Positions 24,039-32,622 of a stretch of 48,300 nucleotides of DNA are shown here, in pieces (position 1 is the first letter of the stretch; every line of letters starts with the position of its first letter). The notes beneath the pieces are model-generated. The model made no database searches and was not told where the DNA came from. It saw only the letters and a program-made list of their open reading frames with translations. Source of the stretch: Bacteroidaceae bacterium (GTDB lineage: Bacteria > Bacteroidota > Bacteroidia > Bacteroidales > Bacteroidaceae); the NCBI GenBank assembly GCA_017448965.1, contig JAFSKK010000019.1:1-48300 (forward strand), in the 5' to 3' direction. A program made the position numbers and the translations under genes.

Positions 24039-24506
24039 TTACAAAACGCTCACCACTTCCTCCAAGTATTTCTTGTCCACCTCGTCGAAAGTAGCGAGGT
24101 CCTTGCTGTCGATGTCAAGCACAGCTATCACCTCCCCATCTCTCTGGACGGGCACTACAATTTCGCTGCTACTGAGGCTGGAGCAAGCAATGTGGCCGGG
24201 AAAGGCGTCCACATCGGGCACGATGACGGTAGCGGCGCGCTCCCATGCTGTGCCACACACGCCCTTGCCTTTCTTGATGCGAGTGCATGCCAACGGACCC
24301 TGGAATGGCCCCAGCACCAGCTCTCCGTCTAACACCCTATAAAATCCTGTCCACCAGAACCCAAACGTCTCGTGCAGCATGCTGGCCACATTCGCCATGT
24401 TCGCAATCATGTCTGTCTCGCCTTCCACCACCGCACGAATCTGGGGCAGCAGTTGCAGATACTTTTCTTCCTTCGAACCACCTATTACTTTCAGTTCTTC
24501 AGCCAT
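24039..24506 (-). CDS. msrC: Free methionine-(R)-sulfoxide reductase
   Basis: A GAF-domain enzyme that reduces free methionine-R-sulfoxide, with thioredoxin as usual reductant. The three conserved cysteines are Cys74 (PLACTRIKKG), Cys84 (KGVCGTAW) and Cys108 (GHIACSS), with the same 10- and 24-residue spacing as in the E. coli enzyme. ETFGFWWTGFYRV and GELVLGPFQGP are also typical. The family start MAEELKVIGG (24506) is preferred; Met at 24527 is possible. Longer starts would precede the promoter box at 24545-24552. It is a single gene. Confidence 0.93.
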   Translation of the reverse strand: MAEELKVIGGSKEEKYLQLLPQIRAVVEGETDMIANMANVASMLHETFGFWWTGFYRVLDGELVLGPFQGPLACTRIKKGKGVCGTAWERAATVIVPDVDAFPGHIACSSLSSSEIVVPVQRDGEVIAVLDIDSKDLATFDEVDKKYLEEVVSVL

Positions 24507-24544
24507 AACCTTTCCATTTTTGAACATAATCCTTAATTCCTCCA

Positions 24545-24552
24545 CAAAGATA
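24545..24552 (-). promoter_or_regulatory. -7 box for methionine sulfoxide reductase
   Basis: Minus strand TATCTTTG, 39 nt before the chosen start. Confidence 0.6.
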
Positions 24553-24645
24553 AAGTAAAAAGCATGAATTATCCTCAAAAAAAGACAAGAAGAATGGGAA
24601 AAGGGGCACAAGAAGGGCTACTTGTGAAAAAAAGTGCCCAAAAAG

Positions 24646-24676
24646 TTGGCATTAAAGATTTTTTAACGTACATTTG
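24646..24676 (+). promoter_or_regulatory. Promoter of surface lipoprotein cluster
   Basis: TTG (24646-24648), 20-nt spacer, TACATTTG (24669-24676). It is the only clear promoter ahead of the genes from 24722 to 30301. Confidence 0.75.
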
Positions 24677-24721
24677 CCGTCAAATCAATTATTAACATTA
24701 ACCACTTAAAACTGAAAACTT

Positions 24722-25273
24722 ATGAAAACTAAAAAATTCTTTCTTGCACTGGCCACTTTGATGGTGTGTGCAGCGAGTGCTTTCATCTCATGCAGTAGCG
24801 ACGATGACAACAACAATAGCAGCAAAGAGGCGGGCGACAAGGCTGTGGCTTCGCTGAAGGCTTTGCTTCTCGACGATGAGGGCAACCCCGTGTTTGGCGA
24901 GACGAACGAACAGGGGCTTTACCAGATTGGGTTCGAGAATCAGAATGATGCGACGAAACAGGTGGGCAAGTACGTGAACAATGCCGGGTATGCTGGCGAC
25001 GCCACCATCTATCCGTTGCCCGACGAACGAGGCACGGTGCGTGTGGAAAAAGGCGCTAAGGATGGTATCTATTATCAGGTGAAGTTTGCCGTGAAGGACA
25101 TTCCACAAATGACACTGGAAGTGGTGGATGCCAACTACATGGAGAACGAGAATGCCTTGAAGACGCTCACACGTTACCAGTGCAATAACTGCAATCTCAT
25201 ATTCAAACTGCCTAACATGGCGGCGAAGAAGTGCACCTCATGCAGCAGTACGAACATCGAAAAGGCGAATTGA
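24722..25273 (+). CDS. Lipoprotein with C-terminal zinc-ribbon motif
   Basis: A 183-residue lipoprotein: lipobox FISC with Cys24, followed by SSDDD, which resembles the Bacteroidetes surface-export signal. The central part is beta-rich (GLYQIGFENQNDATKQVGKY, VRVEKGAKDGIYYQVKFAV). Four cysteines near the end, Cys154-x2-Cys157 and Cys171-x2-Cys174, look like a rubredoxin/zinc-ribbon knuckle, odd for an exported protein. First gene of a four-gene cluster, 15 nt before the DUF4421 gene. Function is unknown; it may bind metal or respond to redox state. Confidence 0.85.
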   Translation: MKTKKFFLALATLMVCAASAFISCSSDDDNNNSSKEAGDKAVASLKALLLDDEGNPVFGETNEQGLYQIGFENQNDATKQVGKYVNNAGYAGDATIYPLPDERGTVRVEKGAKDGIYYQVKFAVKDIPQMTLEVVDANYMENENALKTLTRYQCNNCNLIFKLPNMAAKKCTSCSSTNIEKAN

Positions 25274-25288
25274 CAACCTGAAGACAGC

Positions 25289-26416
25289 ATGAAAAGAGCA
25301 CTCTTTTACAGTTGCCTGATGCTGATGCCTCTGGCAGGGCATGCCCAGTTGTGGGAAAAGGCAAGAGCTTTTGTGGATTCCCACTCGAAGAAGGCCAATG
25401 TGGACACGCTCTACATCGAGACACCGAAGGAGCCGTGGCGCATCAGCATGGACAGTTATCTGAGCCAGTCGGATTTGCTGATGAAATCGACGGTGGAGGA
25501 TAATGCGATGTTCTCTGACGTGGAGGGCAACCTGGAATGTCATCCACGCATCCGCACCGATGTGTCATCGTCGGTAGGTGTGCGCGTGGGATACAAGGGT
25601 CTTGCGGTACACTATGCACACAACATCACAGGCGACAAGGGCAGAGACCTGTCGGTGAGCGGTTCGGGCACATGGTATTGTGCCCACGTGCGTCTGCATG
25701 AGTTTAAGACAAAGGAGCCACAAGTGCGCTACGAGGGGAAGTTATACCTCGACGACGATGCAGCCCCCGAATGGATGAGTTTCACCAACAAGTGGATGCT
25801 CTCCTCGCCCATCAAGGCAAAGACGGTGGTGGCAGACGGCTATTACATCTTCAACAAACGGCGTTTCTCCTACAAGGCGGCCTATCGGCAGAGTGTCATT
25901 CAGCGACGCTCGGCTGGTTCGTGGCTGGCAGGAGCCATGTTCTACTACTCGGACTTCCGTTATGACAACAATGCCAATGCTGAACTGCTGCTGTACATGA
26001 ACGACGTGGGACGCATCAAGCAGTGGCAAGCAAATGTGGGTGCTGGATATGGCTACAACTATGTGCCCGCAAAGGGATGGCTCATCAGCGCAATGGCGAT
26101 GCCGATGGTGACGGTGTTTAACCGCGTGAAGAGTTATCATTTTGATTCTAATCTTCGCCAATTGGCGCTCGATGAGGAAGAGCACGATATCGACGAACTG
26201 CAACCGCAGGATTACCGCATCTCAAGCATGGGTTCGGAAAGCATGAACAGCCGCATCTCGCTGAACTTCAACGCCCGGCTGTCCATCACCTACAACTGGA
26301 ACCGCTACTTCGTAAACCTGAACGGACAGTTCTACAACTTCAACTATCGGCATCATGGAAACCGAGGCCGACTGAACGACTGGTATGCAAATGCGTCGAT
26401 AGGCGTCAGGCTCTAA
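25289..26416 (+). CDS. DUF4421 outer-membrane protein
   Basis: A 375-residue exported protein (signal peptide MKRALFYSCLMLMPLAGHAQ) with the DUF4421 opening VDTLYIETPKEPWRISMDSY and alternating aromatic strands expected for a small beta-barrel (LAGAMFYYSDFRY, NRYFVNLNGQFYNFNYRHHG). The end, ANASIGVRL, fits a C-terminal barrel strand, though the last residue is Leu rather than Phe. It lies between two lipoprotein genes. The family has no established function; here it could be the membrane component of a surface complex. Confidence 0.83.
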   Translation: MKRALFYSCLMLMPLAGHAQLWEKARAFVDSHSKKANVDTLYIETPKEPWRISMDSYLSQSDLLMKSTVEDNAMFSDVEGNLECHPRIRTDVSSSVGVRVGYKGLAVHYAHNITGDKGRDLSVSGSGTWYCAHVRLHEFKTKEPQVRYEGKLYLDDDAAPEWMSFTNKWMLSSPIKAKTVVADGYYIFNKRRFSYKAAYRQSVIQRRSAGSWLAGAMFYYSDFRYDNNANAELLLYMNDVGRIKQWQANVGAGYGYNYVPAKGWLISAMAMPMVTVFNRVKSYHFDSNLRQLALDEEEHDIDELQPQDYRISSMGSESMNSRISLNFNARLSITYNWNRYFVNLNGQFYNFNYRHHGNRGRLNDWYANASIGVRL

Positions 26417-26442
26417 GAGTTAGGAGTTAGAAGTTATGAGTT
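26416..26442 (+). repeat. Short GAGTTAG-type tandem repeat
   Basis: Three or four GAGTTA-containing units of 7-9 nt fill the 19-nt gap and run into the start codon of the next lipoprotein gene. There is no opposing arm. Confidence 0.6.
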
Positions 26443-27506
26443 GCTATTGGAAGTCTCTTCACTTTTGTCTTCTCGCCGTCATGACCACGCTGCTGGGCTT
26501 TAGCCTAACTGCCTGCAACAGCGACGACGAGCAGACTTTGCCTTCCCCCACTGTATTGCCTGAGGTGACAGTGGTGTTCTCGCTCGATGGTTTGGGCGAC
26601 GGGAGTTACAACGACCAGATTCTGCGCGGCATCAAACTGATGGAGAATGAAAACAGCCAGAAGATGCACATCCGCTTCCTCACGCTTTCGAGCATGGAGG
26701 AGGTGGAGGCTTTTTGTCGGTCGTGGTGGGAGAATATTGACGAACCTGCCGACGGACAAGACATTGCGCCAAGACGACTGCTGGTACTGGCCTCGTCTGA
26801 CTATGTGGATATGGCCCGTCAAGTGTTTGCAGGAGCGGAGATGAACATCAACCGCTGTGTGCTGGCATTTGAAGCGGAGGACAGCGGTGACGAGACAGAG
26901 CAGATTCGCACGTTCAACATCAACATGTATGGTGTCTCGTGGCTGGCTGGCCGCACGGCAAAGGAAATGGGATGCAAGAGTCCGCTCTTGTTGCTCGGCA
27001 ACAGTCAAAACACGACCACTTATGATGCAAGAGACGGCTTTGTGGATGGTTATGGACAGAAGGAGGACGGCTCTCTGGCCGATATAGGTGCGATAGCAGA
27101 TAACTATAGGGGGTATGGAATGCCAACGGAACTGTACCGCATGATGTATGACTATGACGGCAAGTATGATTTCATCTATGCTGTGGCAGGTGGTTCGAAC
27201 ATGGGTGCCTACCGCTATCTGCGCGAGCATCCCGATTGCGGCATCTACACGGCAGGCATGGATGTGGATCAGAGTCCCTACTCCACTTTGATTGTAGGAT
27301 CAATGATGAAGCGCATTGACTTGGTACTTTATGACCATCTGACGAATTGGTATCAGCAGAAAGACTTGCCTCGCTATCAGCACTACGGGCTGGAGAGTGG
27401 CTATATAGATTGGCAAATAGCTGACCGCTACGGCTTCTTGAAAGCAAGCGTGGAGGCGAATCGGCAAGAGGCCATCAGGAAGGAGAAGGAATATGAAGCG
27501 AAATAA
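26436..27506 (+). CDS. BMP-family periplasmic-binding lipoprotein
   Basis: A 356-residue lipoprotein (lipobox LTAC, Cys27, followed by NSDDE). The mature part resembles the BMP/Med (PnrA-like) type 1 periplasmic-binding family: VVFSLDGLGDGSYNDQILRG at the start, GAYRYLREHPDCGIYTAGMD and VGSMMKRIDLVLYDHLTNW later. Such proteins usually bind nucleosides for ABC import, but no permease or ATPase gene is adjacent, and the acidic export-like signal suggests the cell surface. It overlaps the C13 peptidase gene by 14 nt. Ligand binding for sensing is the better guess. Confidence 0.83.
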   Translation: MSCYWKSLHFCLLAVMTTLLGFSLTACNSDDEQTLPSPTVLPEVTVVFSLDGLGDGSYNDQILRGIKLMENENSQKMHIRFLTLSSMEEVEAFCRSWWENIDEPADGQDIAPRRLLVLASSDYVDMARQVFAGAEMNINRCVLAFEAEDSGDETEQIRTFNINMYGVSWLAGRTAKEMGCKSPLLLLGNSQNTTTYDARDGFVDGYGQKEDGSLADIGAIADNYRGYGMPTELYRMMYDYDGKYDFIYAVAGGSNMGAYRYLREHPDCGIYTAGMDVDQSPYSTLIVGSMMKRIDLVLYDHLTNWYQQKDLPRYQHYGLESGYIDWQIADRYGFLKASVEANRQEAIRKEKEYEAK

Positions 27507-29538
27507 ATGGTGGGTGGCGTTGTGCTTGCTGGTGCTGATGGCTTGCAGCGACAACAACGACACCTCTTCAGAAAAACATATCGACTGGCAAGTACGAAAA
27601 GTGGCCGTTGTGCTGCCCATGAGGTATGGACAGCAGCAACACTGGGAACAGACAATTGGAATGGCGGCCGACGGATTGCATGAGATTCAGAAACAGAATA
27701 TCCTGAACACACCCGACGGGTCGGACACTCAACGGGTGAAGCTGGAGTTTGAGTGGTTTGACGAGGAAAAGGAAGACCTGGAGCAGTTAGGTGAGGAACT
27801 GGCTAACCGCGACGACATCGTGGCTGTGATTGGCGGCAAGTTCAGTGCCGACGCTGCCATCCTCGCAGCCCACCTCTGCCGTGCTCACAAACCTCTTTTC
27901 ACCATCGCCACATCTGAAGAACTGGTGCGAGCATACGCTTCGACGGGCTCTCTCTGGGCTATGGTGGAGAGTGACATCACACAATGTGAGATTCTGCTGA
28001 GCCGCGCACTCTACTATGGAGCCAAGACTGTGTCTCTGCTGGCCAACGGCGAAACACTGTATGGCAAGACTTTCGTGGATTGGATTGGTTTTCAAGCAGA
28101 AGAGTTGGGATTGGAAGTGAAGAGCATTCACGATTTCCGCAACGAGACGTTGGCAGAAGAAAGCCGAAAGGCTGCCGAAGAGGATGCCGATGTGGTCATC
28201 TGTGTGTCGAAAGAAGTGGCCACCATCGAATCAGCATTCCAACAGGCAGGCAGCCATTCGCGCCGTCTCTACAGCGACACCGCACATGGAGTGGATGTCA
28301 TCGAGATGTTTGGCGAGAAGGCAGAGGGCATCGAGGGAGTCACTTTCGGCGCTTCACCCGAAACGGGCTTCGACATCCTTTACGAAATCAAATTTGGTGT
28401 GCAACCTACACATAGTGCCGCACAGATTTATGATGCTGTCATCATGCTGGGATGGGCACTCATCAACCAAGTCACAACGCCTAAAGAGGCCACCTTGAAT
28501 GACTATCTGAAAGAAGTGGCCAATGCACACATAGCTGGTGCCTGTGGACCCATCGAGTTTGACCGCATGGTGTACACCACCGTGCTCTCCACCACCTACT
28601 ACCATTACATGCTCTACCAAGGACGTTACATCATCCTCGACTACATCTCTTCTACGGGTTCGCACCGCTCAGATGCCACGCTGGGTGCATGGAACTGGAA
28701 AGCGGAACGGATGCAGGAGTTCAGCGACGACGACAATCCTAACATCTCATACCCTGCTCTTGACCAGAAATGGGCCTTGCTTGTGGCTGGCAGCAGCGGA
28801 TGGAGCAACTATCGCCATCAGGCTGATGTGCTGCAGATTTACCAGATTCTGCGTCAGCAAGGCTACGACGACGACCACATCGTACTCATCATGGAGGACG
28901 ACATTGCCTACAACGCGAACAATCCCCATCAGGGTGTAGTGCAAGTGAGACCGAATGGGGCCAACATGTATCACGATGTTGTGGTTGACTACCACACCAG
29001 TCAATTGAAACCTGAAGATATCAAGCACATCCTCTGCGGCGAACAGAGCGAACGACTGCCGAAGGTCATTCATGCTGATAAGGACGACAATGTGCTCATG
29101 TTCTGGAGCGGACACGGAGAGCCTGGACAAATGGTGTGGCTCGACCAATCAAGCGGCTTCACGACGCAACTGGCCAAAGAAACCTTCGAAGCCATGCATG
29201 CAGGAGAGAAATACCGCAAATTCCTCTGTTTCACGGAGACTTGCTATTCAGGCAGCGTGATGAAGGCCGCTGAGAACATCCCCGGCATTCTCGCGTTCAC
29301 CGCCGCCAGCCCGACAGAAACTTCGAAGGCAGACATCTACAACACCGACCTCCACGTCTGGATGTCGAACCGATTCACAGCCACCTTGCAGGACTGCATT
29401 CTCAACTCGCCAGACATCCCTCTGCGTGACCTCTACTACAAGCTCTTCATCAACACCGTCGGAAGCCACGTGATGACTTATAATGTGGCAAACTACGGCA
29501 ACATCTACCATGAATCGATGAAGGAATTCCTCAAATAG
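27493..29538 (+). CDS. Binding domain-legumain-like C13 peptidase lipoprotein
   Basis: A 681-residue lipoprotein (lipobox LMAC, Cys18, then SDNND). Residues about 35-375 look like a type 1 periplasmic-binding domain (VAVIGGKFSADAAILAAHLC, THSAAQIYDAVIMLGWALIN). Residues about 425-681 are a C13 (legumain/GPI8-like) cysteine peptidase: LLVAGSSGWSNYRHQAD with Asn439 and Arg441, EDDIAYNANNPHQGVV, SGHG with catalytic His541, and ETCYSGS with Glu582 and catalytic Cys584. Human legumain has the same pattern (Asn42/Arg44, His148, Glu187/Cys189), so cleavage after Asn or Asp is expected. It overlaps the BMP gene. The pairing of a binding domain with C13 is unusual. Confidence 0.88.
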   Translation: MKRNKWWVALCLLVLMACSDNNDTSSEKHIDWQVRKVAVVLPMRYGQQQHWEQTIGMAADGLHEIQKQNILNTPDGSDTQRVKLEFEWFDEEKEDLEQLGEELANRDDIVAVIGGKFSADAAILAAHLCRAHKPLFTIATSEELVRAYASTGSLWAMVESDITQCEILLSRALYYGAKTVSLLANGETLYGKTFVDWIGFQAEELGLEVKSIHDFRNETLAEESRKAAEEDADVVICVSKEVATIESAFQQAGSHSRRLYSDTAHGVDVIEMFGEKAEGIEGVTFGASPETGFDILYEIKFGVQPTHSAAQIYDAVIMLGWALINQVTTPKEATLNDYLKEVANAHIAGACGPIEFDRMVYTTVLSTTYYHYMLYQGRYIILDYISSTGSHRSDATLGAWNWKAERMQEFSDDDNPNISYPALDQKWALLVAGSSGWSNYRHQADVLQIYQILRQQGYDDDHIVLIMEDDIAYNANNPHQGVVQVRPNGANMYHDVVVDYHTSQLKPEDIKHILCGEQSERLPKVIHADKDDNVLMFWSGHGEPGQMVWLDQSSGFTTQLAKETFEAMHAGEKYRKFLCFTETCYSGSVMKAAENIPGILAFTAASPTETSKADIYNTDLHVWMSNRFTATLQDCILNSPDIPLRDLYYKLFINTVGSHVMTYNVANYGNIYHESMKEFLK

Positions 29539-29545
29539 CCCCATC

Positions 29546-30301
29546 ATGACACTTGACATACTGATATGCACGATTGACGAAGGCATCAAGAGAGTGCCAA
29601 AGGTATTGATGCCGCCACAAAGCAATGTCAAGTATGTGGTGTCGATGCAATGGACAAGTGAGGACATGAAGAAGCATGCGCCTGCTGTGCTGAAGGAGCG
29701 CGAGGATGTGATGCTGACGTTCTTGGAAGGAAAAGGACTGAGCCGAAACAGGAATCATGCGTTGGAAAAGGCGACGGGAGATGTAGTGCTGATAGCAGAT
29801 GATGACTGCCGATACACAGAGGAACTGATTGGGCATGTGTTTGATGCGTACAACGAGCATCCAGAGGCTGATGTGATTCATTTTCAAGCATTAGACTTAG
29901 AGGGGGAACCGTTGCACCCCTACCCTGTTCCTTATGTGAGTTCGGTGGAGATGACGTTCAGGAGGAAAGTTACAACGAGATTTGACGAGCGGTTTGGTTT
30001 GGGAAGTGAACGTTTTTGTGCTGGTGAGGAGGATGTATGGATGAAGGACACAAAAGAGACTGGGTATCACATTCTCTACGTGGATAAGCCCATCGTGATG
30101 ACTCCCAAAGAAACCACGGGAAAGAACTTTCTGAAGAACAAACAGATGCAAGTAACGAAAGGTGCCGTATTCAAGTATGTGTATGGTACAGTCGGTGCTG
30201 CATGGAGAACGCTGAAAGAGGCAGGATGGTGGTTGGTGCACAAAGGAGCCAACCCGCTACCTATATTATATAATATGTCAAAGGGAATGGTAGAAGTCTA
30301 A
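29546..30301 (+). CDS. Glycosyltransferase family 2 protein
   Basis: A 251-residue GT-A glycosyltransferase. GKGLSRNRNHALEKATGDVV and the metal-binding DDD (about residues 85-87, in LIADDDCRYTEE) are typical of family 2; GEEDVWMKDTKETGY carries a probable acceptor-side catalytic acid. It has no signal peptide and acts in the cytoplasm. It starts 7 nt after the C13 gene, so it may be cotranscribed. Its last 24 nt overlap the end of the convergent glycosyltransferase gene. Donor and acceptor are unknown. Confidence 0.87.
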   Translation: MTLDILICTIDEGIKRVPKVLMPPQSNVKYVVSMQWTSEDMKKHAPAVLKEREDVMLTFLEGKGLSRNRNHALEKATGDVVLIADDDCRYTEELIGHVFDAYNEHPEADVIHFQALDLEGEPLHPYPVPYVSSVEMTFRRKVTTRFDERFGLGSERFCAGEEDVWMKDTKETGYHILYVDKPIVMTPKETTGKNFLKNKQMQVTKGAVFKYVYGTVGAAWRTLKEAGWWLVHKGANPLPILYNMSKGMVEV

Positions 30302-31420
30302 ATACTGCTGAGCCACTTTGATGTAGTCGTGGTGCTTCTTCACATAGTCGATGCTCTGCTGCCTGAGCAAGGGAATACGTTCAGGATGAAGCACAAGTTT
30401 TTCGATTTCTTCATAACAACTATCGTAGGTGGGTAGCACATTGATGATGGGACGCAATTCCTTCTCACCTAAAATCTCATAATTTTCAGGTTCGCCACCA
30501 CCTATGTTGATGATGCCTTTCGACATAGCAAGCAGAGAATTCATGGCTGGCGTGTAACTGTAGAGTTGGTCGAGAATGGCATCAGCACTATTCATCATTT
30601 CCTGATATTGAGCGAAGGGCACATTTTCCGCCACCTGAACCTGCATGTGCTCAGGCCATTTTGCCTGCACGTCTTGTGCGGCACGGAGCATGATGTCAGT
30701 GCCCTTGTAGGCATCGCGGTTCTTGTTGACTCCTGCAAATATCTGCACCTTGCCGCCTTTGGCATAAGAGCCTTCTTTCGCCTTGTCGGGCATCTTGATG
30801 GGGAACGGAATGAATTTCAATTTATCTTCAAACATTCCTTTTCCCTCATTGCGACAGCCCTCCCCTTTTGGGGGCTGGGGGGCTTTATACGTCGCCCAAT
30901 ATTCGTAGAGTCCCGCCACGATGCCGTCACAGTCTTCCGCAATCATCTTGTTCAGCGTCTCTTTCGAGGTACCTATCATGTCCTGACGGAAACGCTCGGC
31001 CTCCCAATCCGTTCGGATGGTGTCTCCAAAGTTGAAGTCGCTGTAACGCAACGGACGCTGGTAAGTGTTGACGTATGCCCAATAATAATCCATCCCAAAC
31101 GCACCCATCACCATCTTGCCATTATGACGGCGCAGATAGCGGTAGAACGGAGCCAAACGCTCTGCCTTCAGCTCGAAAAAAATGGGATTGATGAGTTGCA
31201 CCACATCATATCCCCGCATCTTCGGCAGCGCCTTCATGAGCCTCATCAAGAAACTCGTGTTGCCACAAAGCCCAAACTTACGTTTCAAGTCGATGTCGCG
31301 CGGATAATCCTTCCATTTGTCACCATCGCTTGCCACCACACACTCATGACCCAGAGCCTTCAAGCCCTCGGCAAGTGTGGCATGCACATTGGAATAATCG
31401 CCCAGAAGTAGAATCCGCAT
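30278..31420 (-). CDS. GT4-like glycosyltransferase
   Basis: A 380-residue GT-B-type glycosyltransferase: MRILLLGDYSNVHATLAEGL at the start, KVQIFAGVNKNRDAYKGTDI for the second Rossmann domain, and the donor-site region SLLAMSKGIINIGGGEPENY. About residues 178-190 (APQPPKGEG onwards) are encoded by a copy of the GC-rich palindrome seen near the DUF559 gene, forming an extra linker between the two domains. The frame is preserved, so the enzyme may still work. Substrate unknown; probably surface glycan synthesis with the neighbouring transferases. Confidence 0.83.
   Translation of the reverse strand: MRILLLGDYSNVHATLAEGLKALGHECVVASDGDKWKDYPRDIDLKRKFGLCGNTSFLMRLMKALPKMRGYDVVQLINPIFFELKAERLAPFYRYLRRHNGKMVMGAFGMDYYWAYVNTYQRPLRYSDFNFGDTIRTDWEAERFRQDMIGTSKETLNKMIAEDCDGIVAGLYEYWATYKAPQPPKGEGCRNEGKGMFEDKLKFIPFPIKMPDKAKEGSYAKGGKVQIFAGVNKNRDAYKGTDIMLRAAQDVQAKWPEHMQVQVAENVPFAQYQEMMNSADAILDQLYSYTPAMNSLLAMSKGIINIGGGEPENYEILGEKELRPIINVLPTYDSCYEEIEKLVLHPERIPLLRQQSIDYVKKHHDYIKVAQQYLDFYHSL
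30851..30887 (+). repeat. GC-rich palindromic repeat, copy 4
   Basis: GACAGCCCTCCCCTTTTGGG and the following GGCTGGGGGGCTTTA match the inverted copy 1 (18922-18958) with few differences. It lies inside the GT4-like gene, read on the opposite strand. Confidence 0.92.
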
Positions 31421-31439
31421 GATGACTGGAAAATTTTTG

Positions 31440-31447
31440 CAAAGGTA
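31440..31447 (-). promoter_or_regulatory. -7 box for GT4-like gene
   Basis: Minus strand TACCTTTG, 20 nt before the start codon. Confidence 0.65.
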
Positions 31448-31453
31448 AATAAA

Positions 31454-31572
31454 AAGAATTAAAGAATTAAAGAATTAAAGAATTAAAGGATTGAAGTTGC
31501 TATAAACCATACTTTTTCACACTACATTTCATTTTTTTCAATCTTTCAATTCTTCAATTCTTCAATTTTTCA
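31454..31572. repeat. Inverted pair of 8-bp tandem arrays
   Basis: The left arm has AAAGAATT units (31454-31498) and the right arm AATTCTTC/TCAATCTT units (31528-31572). The pair fills the divergent gap, with each arm abutting a promoter box. Confidence 0.88.
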
Positions 31573-31580
31573 TAACTTTG
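31573..31580 (+). promoter_or_regulatory. -7 box for GT2-GH53 genes
   Basis: TAACTTTG directly follows the right repeat arm and lies 23 nt before the start at 31603. Confidence 0.65.
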
Positions 31581-31602
31581 CTCCCAAATAACATTACTCA
31601 TC

Positions 31603-32607
31603 ATGGAAATAACAGTAATTGTTCCTGTCAAGGACAGACGTGACCACATCGGAAAGACACTTGACAGCATTCTCAAGTCGGGGTTGTCACCCAAAGAAGT
31701 CATCATCGTGGACAACGAAAGCACTGATGGCACCTACCAATTCTGCGAACAATACATCAAGGACAGACCAAACGTCACACTGCTCCGAGAGACTTTCCCC
31801 GGTGCGGCTGCCGCACGTAACAAGGGGCTAAAGTCGTGCAAGACGGAGTGGGTGTATTTCTTCGACAGCGACGACATCTTCGATCACAACTTCATTTCCA
31901 CCTTCAGTTCCTTCATTCCTGATGATTATGATGTCATTGTCGTACCAACCAGACAAACGGTAAAGGGGAAAACGTCAGTTCGCACCTTCATCCCTTCCGA
32001 AGACCCACGCGTACAAATTCTTGCCAATGTGCTCAACACGCAGGGCATGATTTTCCGCACCGAATTCCTGAAAGACATCGGTTCCTGGAACCCTGCATGT
32101 CGTATTTGGAACGACTGGGAGTTGGGATTGCGCGTCATGCTGCATCAGCCTCGGATTCTATGGTTTACAGAAAGGGCATTTCACGATATCATCGTGCACG
32201 ACGACAGCATTACAGGCAAGAACTTCTCCATGAATTACAAGCAATTCATCCGTACCCTCACGGTGGCTGTCAATAATCTGCAATCCTCCATTCTGCAACC
32301 CCTTTCGCACTATCATGCCCAGCATCTCGCGTGCCTCTATCCGCACCTCGACTTGCTCATGTATGCATTGTATTTACGTGCCAACATCCTGCTGGGACAT
32401 CTGCAACACGAGAAGATGACGGGCAAGTGCGGCAAATACAAGATGGCATCGAAGGCACTCACCATCTTCGTCAATGATAACTTCGCCCCCACCCCCTCAC
32501 AGAAATTCAAGGCCAACCTGCTGAGAATCTACACCATGTTGGGCGGAAGAGGTGCTTGGAGATTCGCGCTGAAGTCGGCCTCTAAAAGAGTTTCGCGCCG
32601 CAAATAA
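31603..32607 (+). CDS. Glycosyltransferase family 2 protein
   Basis: A 334-residue transferase with the full GT2 opening: ITVIVPVKDRRDHIGKTLDS, VDNESTDGTY, GAAAARNKGLKSC and metal-binding DSDD (about residues 89-92). WNPACRIWNDWELGLRVMLH holds the likely ND/ED acceptor motif. The C-terminal third is basic and helical and may sit at the membrane face. The GH53 gene follows 15 nt later, an uncommon pairing of a transferase with a secreted galactanase. Donor unknown. Confidence 0.9.
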   Translation: MEITVIVPVKDRRDHIGKTLDSILKSGLSPKEVIIVDNESTDGTYQFCEQYIKDRPNVTLLRETFPGAAAARNKGLKSCKTEWVYFFDSDDIFDHNFISTFSSFIPDDYDVIVVPTRQTVKGKTSVRTFIPSEDPRVQILANVLNTQGMIFRTEFLKDIGSWNPACRIWNDWELGLRVMLHQPRILWFTERAFHDIIVHDDSITGKNFSMNYKQFIRTLTVAVNNLQSSILQPLSHYHAQHLACLYPHLDLLMYALYLRANILLGHLQHEKMTGKCGKYKMASKALTIFVNDNFAPTPSQKFKANLLRIYTMLGGRGAWRFALKSASKRVSRRK

Positions 32608-32622
32608 TCATCCTATTTTTTC

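Noticed and set aside
32266-32300. Another translated 8-bp array in the GT2 gene (NNLQSSILQP)
   Set aside because: The peptide resembles the MenA insert, but the DNA does not contain repeated GAATTGAA units.
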